64,000 bases of DNA, from assembly GCF_000478885.1 (NCBI RefSeq), contig NC_022567.1, positions 744,001 through 808,000 of the forward strand, written 5' to 3'. The DNA comes from Adlercreutzia equolifaciens DSM 19450 (lineage in GTDB: Bacteria > Actinomycetota > Coriobacteriia > Coriobacteriales > Eggerthellaceae). Positions 59,170 to 64,000 of the stretch are shown one piece after another; positions within the stretch are counted from its first letter, which is position 1; every line of letters starts with the position of its first letter. A program made the translations under genes and the position numbers. A model generated the notes under the pieces. It saw nothing but the letters and a program-made list of their open reading frames with translations. It searched no databases and was not told the origin of the DNA.

Positions 59170-59365
59170 GATCGGCCGCAGAGGACTCTCCGCAGCCCGC
59201 TGCGCGCTTGATCCCCTTCCGAACGCGGCAAAAGAAACAGCGAAGATGACGCACATAAGCCGGTACCATCCCTGTATCGTTGCTGCTGAAGTGGAAGCTG
59301 TTTCTTAACGGCCGCGTTCTCCAGGGGGCGCGCAGAGGTCTGCGGAGAGCCCTCTGCGGCCGATC
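59170..59365. repeat. Long nested inverted repeat between aroB and aroQ
   Basis: Outer arms 59170-59195 and 59340-59365 match at 25 of 26 positions (GATCGGCCGCAGAGGRCTCT...). Inner arms GAACGCGGC...AGAAACAGC (59221-59241) and GCTGTTTCTT...GCCGCGTTC (59297-59319) pair as well. The interior is ~55 nt. It ends 9 bp before the aroQ start. Confidence 0.8.
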
Positions 59366-59374
59366 GAGGAAAGG

Positions 59375-59815
59375 TTGACGAAGGTGAAGAAGATACTGCT
59401 CATGAATGGGCCTAACTTGAATATGTTGGGGGTGCGTGATCCGGCTATTTATGGCACGGACACGCTTGAGGCCATCGAGGAGATGGTGCGTGCCTACGGG
59501 GCCGAGCATGGCTGCGAGGTCGACTGCTTTCAGTCGAACCACGAGGGCGCGCTCATCGATCGGCTGCATGCGGCCCATGGCAACTACGACGGTATCGTGT
59601 ACAACCCCGGGGCGCACACGCACTATTCTTACGCTTTGCACGACGCTGTGGAATGTATCGACGTGCCGGTGGTGGAGATTCACATCTCGGACATTAGCAA
59701 GCGCGAGGAGTTCCGCCGCCACTCGGTGATCGCGCCGGCCTGCGTCGCCCAGGTGAAGGGCCTCGGCAAAGAGGGCTACCTGCGCGCGCTGGATATTCTG
59801 CTGGAAGGGGAGTAA
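59375..59815 (+). CDS. aroQ: 3-dehydroquinate dehydratase, type II
   Basis: 146 residues from TTG 59375 (GAGGAAAGG directly before it); GTG 59384 is an equally possible start and is better spaced. Type II motifs: LLMNGPNLNMLGVRDPAIYG (catalytic Tyr in IYG), CFQSNHEGALIDRLH, IVYNPGAHTHYSYAL and VVEIHISDISKREEFRRHS, with the catalytic His in EIHIS. It dehydrates 3-dehydroquinate to 3-dehydroshikimate. Type II forms dodecamers. Confidence 0.92.
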   Translation: MTKVKKILLMNGPNLNMLGVRDPAIYGTDTLEAIEEMVRAYGAEHGCEVDCFQSNHEGALIDRLHAAHGNYDGIVYNPGAHTHYSYALHDAVECIDVPVVEIHISDISKREEFRRHSVIAPACVAQVKGLGKEGYLRALDILLEGE

Positions 59816-59834
59816 CCTGCTGGTCCGGCCGTTA

Positions 59835-59938
59835 CCGAGGCGGGACTACCCGTGCTCAAGCAATGGCTCGCTTGGTGGAACAGCCCACTGGGCTGTTCCA
59901 GTCGCTGCGCAACCTGCGCGCGGGCAGCCCCGCCTCGG
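59835..59938. repeat. Nested palindrome between aroQ and the M24 peptidase (AACAGCCC-core family)
   Basis: Outer arms CCGAGGCGGGACTACCCG (59835-59852) and its near complement (59921-59938) pair at 16 of 18. The inside CAAGCAATGGCTCGCTTGGT, GGAACAGCCC-ACT-GGGCTGTTCC and CAGTCGCTGCGCAACCTGCG is almost the same as the reverse complement of 1195-1265. Confidence 0.78.
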
Positions 59939-59975
59939 CAACGGCCTGCTTTTACATCGTTGAGGAAGGACGATA

Positions 59976-61121
59976 ATGACGGTATTCGACGAGCTGAACG
60001 ATCCGAAGGCCTGCGAGCGACATCTGGCTCGCTTGCGCGAGACGTTTCCCGAGCTGGGTGTGGGGGCGTTTCTCGTGCGCGACACGTCGAACATCCAGTG
60101 GCTCACCGCCTTCGATGACGTCTTCGACGAGGAGATGGCTCATGCTCTGTATGTCTGCCCCGATCACGCGTGGCTGCATACCGACTCGCGCTATGTGACG
60201 GCCTGCGAGAACGCCGCACGGCTCAAGCCTTTGGAAGTGAGCGCCGAGCGCGAGACCCACGCGCAGTTTGCCGTCAAGCGGTGGGGAGGCCGGCCCTCCG
60301 GGGCCGCCGATGCGCTTTTGGGCATCGAGGACGGTGTCTCGCTCGCCGAGTACCGCCGTTTGCAGAAGGCGTTCGCCGAAGCCGGCGCGGGGGAGCCCTT
60401 CGCGGAGACCGACGGCGTCGTGGTGGGGCTGCGGGCGGTGAAGGACCGCTACGAGATCGCGCGGATGCGCGGCGCCCAATCGATCACCGACGCCGCCTTC
60501 GAGCACATCGTCCGCTACATGCGCCCGGGCATGATGGAGCGCCAGGTGCAGCTGGAGCTCGAGGAGTTCATGCTGCGCCATGGTGCCCAGGGCCTGGCGT
60601 TCCCCTCCATCGTGGCCACCGGGCCCAACGGCGCGAGCCCGCACGCCATCCCCGGCGCCACCATGCTGGAGGCCGGCCAGTGCGTCGTGCTCGACTTCGG
60701 CGCCCGCTCCTACGGCTACTGCTCGGACATGACGCGCACGGTGTTTCTCGGCGAGCCCGACCCGGAGATGCGGGCGGCGTGGGACGCGTTGCGGGAGGCC
60801 AACGAGTCCGTGGAAGCTATGCTTCGACCCGGCGTCACGGGCAAAGAGGCCCACGAGCGGGCCGAGGAGGTGCTGGCGGCGGCCGGCTTCGGCGGTCGCA
60901 TGGGGCACGGGCTCGGTCACGGCGTGGGCATCGACATCCACGAGGAACCGGTGCTCGCTCCGCGCAACGAGCGACCTCTCGTTGCCGGCAACGTCGTCAC
61001 GGTGGAACCGGGCATTTACCTGCCGGGCAAGTTCGGCATGCGCCTGGAGGACTTTGGCGTCGTGACCGATACCGGATTCGACGTGTTCACCAACTCCACC
61101 CACGACCTCGTGGTCATCTAG
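59976..61121 (+). CDS. M24 family aminopeptidase (Xaa-Pro aminopeptidase-like)
   Basis: 381 residues, GAGGAAGGACGATA before ATG. N-terminal creatinase-like domain (~1-140), then the pita-bread fold with five metal ligands: Asp in VVLDFGARS, Asp in YCSDMTRT, His in MGHGLGHGVGIDIHE, Glu in VEPGIYLPG and Glu in RLEDFG. It removes N-terminal residues before proline or splits Xaa-Pro dipeptides (PepP/PepQ cannot be separated here). Its place after aroQ is common in Gram-positive bacteria, where efp often follows; efp is not present here. Confidence 0.9.
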   Translation: MTVFDELNDPKACERHLARLRETFPELGVGAFLVRDTSNIQWLTAFDDVFDEEMAHALYVCPDHAWLHTDSRYVTACENAARLKPLEVSAERETHAQFAVKRWGGRPSGAADALLGIEDGVSLAEYRRLQKAFAEAGAGEPFAETDGVVVGLRAVKDRYEIARMRGAQSITDAAFEHIVRYMRPGMMERQVQLELEEFMLRHGAQGLAFPSIVATGPNGASPHAIPGATMLEAGQCVVLDFGARSYGYCSDMTRTVFLGEPDPEMRAAWDALREANESVEAMLRPGVTGKEAHERAEEVLAAAGFGGRMGHGLGHGVGIDIHEEPVLAPRNERPLVAGNVVTVEPGIYLPGKFGMRLEDFGVVTDTGFDVFTNSTHDLVVI

Positions 61122-61315
61122 GGCGCCGCACCGTCCGTCCGGGCGCGGCGTTAGAAAGACACAATGCCGCTCGTCGGCGGTGAGCGGTCGAGTTTCCGCC
61201 ATCTAACCTTTGCGTGGTTGTGCTTGCGTAATTTCCGCAAGCCGCGCCCTTCCCCGTGCTATAACTGAAACCGTACGGAGGTAATTTCGATACCGGAAAG
61301 GACGGTGAGGAGACG

Positions 61316-62272
61316 ATGACGGAACGGAAGATCAATCGTGGAAGCGAGATTCGGGCCAAGGGAAAATCCATGGGGCGCGAGCGCTCGGGCGCATCTGCCG
61401 ATCCGTCCGACAGACCCTCGCCGCAAGCCGGCGGCTTAAAGACTGCGTCTTCGGCCGAAGGCGTCCGAGGCACTCAAGACGGTCTTCCTCCTTCGACTGA
61501 ATCTGCGGAAGGCTCGCCCGCCGCTCTCGCCGAGCGATCGCTGACGCTGCGCGCCGCCCTGTTTCTGACGGGCCGCATCGCGCTTATGCTGGCGGGCATC
61601 GCGGTCATGGGGCTTGGCATCGACATCGTCGTGAAGGCCGATTTGGGCAACTCGCCCATCTCCGCCACGCCCAACGTGCTCTCCCTCGGGTTCACGGCCG
61701 TGAGCTTCGGCACGTTCATGCTGGGGTGGCAGTGCTTTCTCGTGCTCGTGCAGATTGCTCTGCTGCGCCGGGAATTCCGCCTAGTGGACTTGTGGCAGAT
61801 TCCCATCTCGGTGTTCTTCGGCGTGTGCATTGACGCCTTCATGGCACTGCTCGGCCCCGCTGCGCCGACGAGTTATGTCGCCTCGTGGCTGTGGCTCGCC
61901 GGCGGCATGGCCGTTCTCGCGCTGGGCATTGTGATGACGGTCGTCTCGGGCACGGTCATGAACTGCGGCGAGGCCGTGGTGCAGGCCGTGGTGCGCAAGA
62001 CCGGCGCCCGGTTCGGCACCGTGAAGGTGGGCTTCGATCTCGCCTGCGCGGCCTTGGCGTGCCTGTGCGCGTTCCTGTTCGTGGGTCATTTGGCCGGCGT
62101 GCGCGAGGGCACCTTCGTCTGCGCCGCCTTCACCGGCGTCATCGTGAACGTCTACATGGGCCTCTACGGCAAGCTGCGCGACGCAGCCCGCAGCCACCGC
62201 GCCGCAGATTCTGGTACGGCGTCGGAATGCTGCACATCGGCTGAAACGGTAGGGCCCTTTACTTCCGAGTGA
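61316..62272 (+). CDS. YczE/DUF6198-like membrane protein
   Basis: 318 residues. A ~75-residue disordered N-terminus precedes five membrane helices; the segment RIALMLAGIAVMGLGIDIVV with KADLGNSPISATPNVLSL and the later SGTVMNCGEAVVQAVV are typical of the YczE/YyaS/YitT-like group. Function unknown. The first ATG is used for lack of a better start; another ATG within the first 20 codons (KSMGRER) is possible. Convergent with the next gene, 7 bp apart. Confidence 0.65.
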   Translation: MTERKINRGSEIRAKGKSMGRERSGASADPSDRPSPQAGGLKTASSAEGVRGTQDGLPPSTESAEGSPAALAERSLTLRAALFLTGRIALMLAGIAVMGLGIDIVVKADLGNSPISATPNVLSLGFTAVSFGTFMLGWQCFLVLVQIALLRREFRLVDLWQIPISVFFGVCIDAFMALLGPAAPTSYVASWLWLAGGMAVLALGIVMTVVSGTVMNCGEAVVQAVVRKTGARFGTVKVGFDLACAALACLCAFLFVGHLAGVREGTFVCAAFTGVIVNVYMGLYGKLRDAARSHRAADSGTASECCTSAETVGPFTSE

Positions 62273-62279
62273 ATAAATA

Positions 62280-63023
62280 CTAGGCGGTGGCTTTTTCGTC
62301 TGGATCGAACAAGCAGTCTGGCTGGTGGACCTGGGTTACGCGTGGCTGGCGTCGCGCGTGGCCATTGCCGATCGCCTTTGCTATGCGCAGGATCGTGTAG
62401 GCTCCGAAGAGGGCGGTGTATACGAGCAGCGATCGCTGCGCGGCGATTCCGCCGTGCAGAGCTGCCGGCGCCAGAATGAATGCGAGATGGCAGAATACCA
62501 GGCCGAAAAATACATAGGAAAGCCGCTGCGCTCTATTCCAGGTTGTTGCAGTCATAATGCGTTTGACGACGTTAAGTGACGTGATCCCTAAGACGGTTAA
62601 GAGTGCAAGCAGAATGAGCGCCACAGCCATGGAGACGACGATGTTCTCGTCGAGATTGTTCGTACTTAGGAGTCGCGGCAGATAGGAGACGGCATAAACG
62701 GTCACATGGCTCATGGCGAGTATCCAGGCGATGATCGATAGCTCTCCCCGAATAGGGCTGAGGCGGCGATGGAGACGGGAGGTGCTGTCGAGACATCCTA
62801 TGAGCATGACGATGGCGAAGAGTGCCAGAGCAAGCTCGCATCGTTGTACGAGTTCCACCAGGATTCCCCACAGCCAGCGGGGGAGGACAATGAAGCCGCT
62901 GGCGAGATAGAGCGTATCGAGGGCGATGGCGCAGAGGTAGAAGACGACCGGCCAGCGTTTGATCGGTTTTCGAAGCAGGTAGACTGCCGCGCAGGTCGTA
63001 GGGAAAGTCAGAAGGAAGTTCAT
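62280..63023 (-). CDS. Membrane protein with ferric-reductase/DmsC-like architecture
   Basis: 247 residues from ATG 63023 (AAGGAGGCCGCC before it; the longer frame has no ribosome site). Seven or so membrane helices; histidines in helices (AMSHVTVYAVSYLP, FCHLAFIL) may bind b-type heme. By position, directly after torD and a dmsB-type gene, it is the likely membrane anchor and quinol-oxidising subunit of a molybdoenzyme complex whose catalytic gene lies outside the window. Family assignment is tentative. Confidence 0.6.
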   Translation of the reverse strand: MNFLLTFPTTCAAVYLLRKPIKRWPVVFYLCAIALDTLYLASGFIVLPRWLWGILVELVQRCELALALFAIVMLIGCLDSTSRLHRRLSPIRGELSIIAWILAMSHVTVYAVSYLPRLLSTNNLDENIVVSMAVALILLALLTVLGITSLNVVKRIMTATTWNRAQRLSYVFFGLVFCHLAFILAPAALHGGIAAQRSLLVYTALFGAYTILRIAKAIGNGHARRQPRVTQVHQPDCLFDPDEKATA

Positions 63024-63092
63024 GGCGGCCTCCTTGGTTTCGAGAAGCGACGGCCGACAGCTCATCAGAGCGTGCCGGCCGTGCGATGCGGT

Positions 63093-63698
63093 TTACGAGA
63101 GGGGCGTTCCCGCTAGCTCGTTTTCGATGCTGGCAAGCGTTATCGCGGTGAGGTGCGCCAGCGCTTGATAGAAGCTCCCCTCAGCTGCGCTGTTGAGCTT
63201 TTCGAGATAGGTCGGCGCCCAGGGAAGCAGATGCTGATCCAGAAACTCGCCAACGAGTTCGGGGCGATTGCTGGCGAGCCAGCTGAGAAGCGCGAGCATG
63301 CGTCCGATGTGGTCGATCGGCTCCCGGCTTTCCGCCTCGTGGAGCTCGATGCCCTGGGCGCGCATCCATCGGCTGATCGCGAGGCACGAATCGCCGAACA
63401 CGACCGCCTCGGAATCGAGGTACACCGATCCCCAGGGAGGCGCCGCTAGCTTCCGGGGGCCGACGAAAAGGCGGTGGTAGGCGCGGTCTGTCTCGTGGAT
63501 GTCCGCTCTGCCTGTTCGAGCGAGCTCCTCGGAGACGGCATGCAAGTCTTCGGCCGTGCCCCAGGGCCATTCTTCGGCGAGGTTCATGGCGGCCAGGCCG
63601 CGGATAATCTCCTTGCAGTGGGGCAGTGCCGGGCGCTCCAAGAAGAGGGTGCCCAAAAGCAGGGCGCACTGCTCGATATCCTCAACGTTCGCGTTCAT
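63093..63698 (-). CDS. TorD/DmsD-family maturation chaperone
   Basis: 201 residues, all-helical. Typical motifs: YHRLFVGPRKLAAPPWGSVY + LDSEAVVFGD, and EPIDHIGRMLALLSWL. TorD-like chaperones bind the Tat signal of DMSO-reductase family enzymes and assist cofactor insertion. The ATG begins 2 bp after the stop of the ferredoxin gene upstream, suggesting one operon. Confidence 0.88.
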   Translation of the reverse strand: MNANVEDIEQCALLLGTLFLERPALPHCKEIIRGLAAMNLAEEWPWGTAEDLHAVSEELARTGRADIHETDRAYHRLFVGPRKLAAPPWGSVYLDSEAVVFGDSCLAISRWMRAQGIELHEAESREPIDHIGRMLALLSWLASNRPELVGEFLDQHLLPWAPTYLEKLNSAAEGSFYQALAHLTAITLASIENELAGTPLS

Positions 63699-63700
63699 GA

Positions 63701-64000
63701 CTATTCCACTTCCAGCGGATTGGCGATGTAGCCTTCGTCGAGATTGTAGGTGTTCGAGTCGATGGCTTGGCAGGAGCCGATAACAAGGTTGGGTGCCGTG
63801 GTCGGCTCGGGAAGGGGAGCGACTTGGCTCGTGTCCCCGTACTTTTCTCGCAGCTCGTCAATGGGGCCGAATTCAAGGGCTCGCAGTGGGCAGGCGCCTA
63901 CGCACATGGGCTGTTCCTCGTTGCGCACGCGGGCCAGACAGCCGTCGCACTTGCGGGCGCGAGAGAGTTCGGCGTCGATGCGCGGGGCGTCGTAGGGGCA
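63701..64000 (-). CDS. DmsB-like [4Fe-4S] ferredoxin subunit, C-terminal part (cut by window end)
   Basis: 99 codons visible, open at 64000. CPYDAPRIDAELSRARKCDG, then CLARVRNEEQPMCVGACPLR, shows the third and fourth cluster motifs of four-cluster DmsB-type proteins; the tail (PNLVIGSCQAIDSNTYNLDE) follows. It carries electrons between the membrane anchor and a molybdopterin subunit. The 5' part and probably dmsA lie beyond 64000. Confidence 0.88.
   Translation of the reverse strand, partial: CPYDAPRIDAELSRARKCDGCLARVRNEEQPMCVGACPLRALEFGPIDELREKYGDTSQVAPLPEPTTAPNLVIGSCQAIDSNTYNLDEGYIANPLEVE

Overview
The window is GC-rich (by eye roughly 60-65 % G+C) and densely coded. It looks like a chromosome segment of an anaerobic, respiratory actinobacterium of the Eggerthellaceae (Coriobacteriia). 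The indications are a Tat-exported FAD reductase next to an FMN-binding lipoprotein, a DUF5692 membrane protein, a Nap/Nrf/Ccm block, a DMSO-reductase-type module, a CcmE with the C-x3-Y motif, and lipoprotein cytochromes expected of a single-membrane cell. The placement is inference; no 16S rRNA gene is present.

Layout. 1-5.7 kb: 3' part of recQ, icd, a D-2-hydroxyacid dehydrogenase, veg, tRNA-Ala(CGC) and 5-formyl-THF cyclo-ligase. 5.7-19.8 kb: a MocR regulator, then an anaerobic nitrogen-respiration block (napG-napA-napB-napD-napH, nrfA) followed by the cytochrome c maturation genes ccmE-F-A-B-C-D. Nitrate would be reduced to nitrite by NapA and to ammonium by NrfA outside the membrane, and the Ccm genes supply covalent heme. 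20-22 kb: a DUF4143-type ATPase and two truncated gene remnants. 22.3-29.5 kb: DUF5692 protein, FMN-binding lipoprotein, Tat flavoprotein reductase, a membrane protein, a tandem MarR regulator and ApbE, which together look like an extracytoplasmic flavin-based reductase system. 29.8-37.6 kb: housekeeping genes galU, a 6C-like small RNA, rarA, a DUF948 protein, an AI-2E-family permease and alaS.

37.7-47.9 kb: an island between alaS and xpaC/telA/ruvX. It holds hsdM, hsdS, a VbhA/Fic toxin-antitoxin pair, hsdR, two silent hsdS cassettes in opposite orientations and a tyrosine recombinase. Perfect 37-bp repeats and a recurring CAGCGTRAG motif mark the joints, so the system is probably phase variable. 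A 12-bp x 8 tandem repeat precedes hsdM. 48.3-61.1 kb: xpaC, telA, ruvX, mltG, yqeG, aroE, asnS, aroC-K-B-Q and an M24 peptidase. 61.3-64 kb: a YczE-like membrane protein, then (minus strand) a b-type-heme-like membrane protein, a TorD chaperone and a DmsB-type ferredoxin cut by the window edge.

The least expected layer is non-coding. Several families of palindromic elements are scattered through the window; one copy is translated inside recQ and another inside ccmB. Copies of one family share a core but have different, site-specific inverted arms. A separate set of about eight long nested inverted repeats lies between genes, each with its own sequence.
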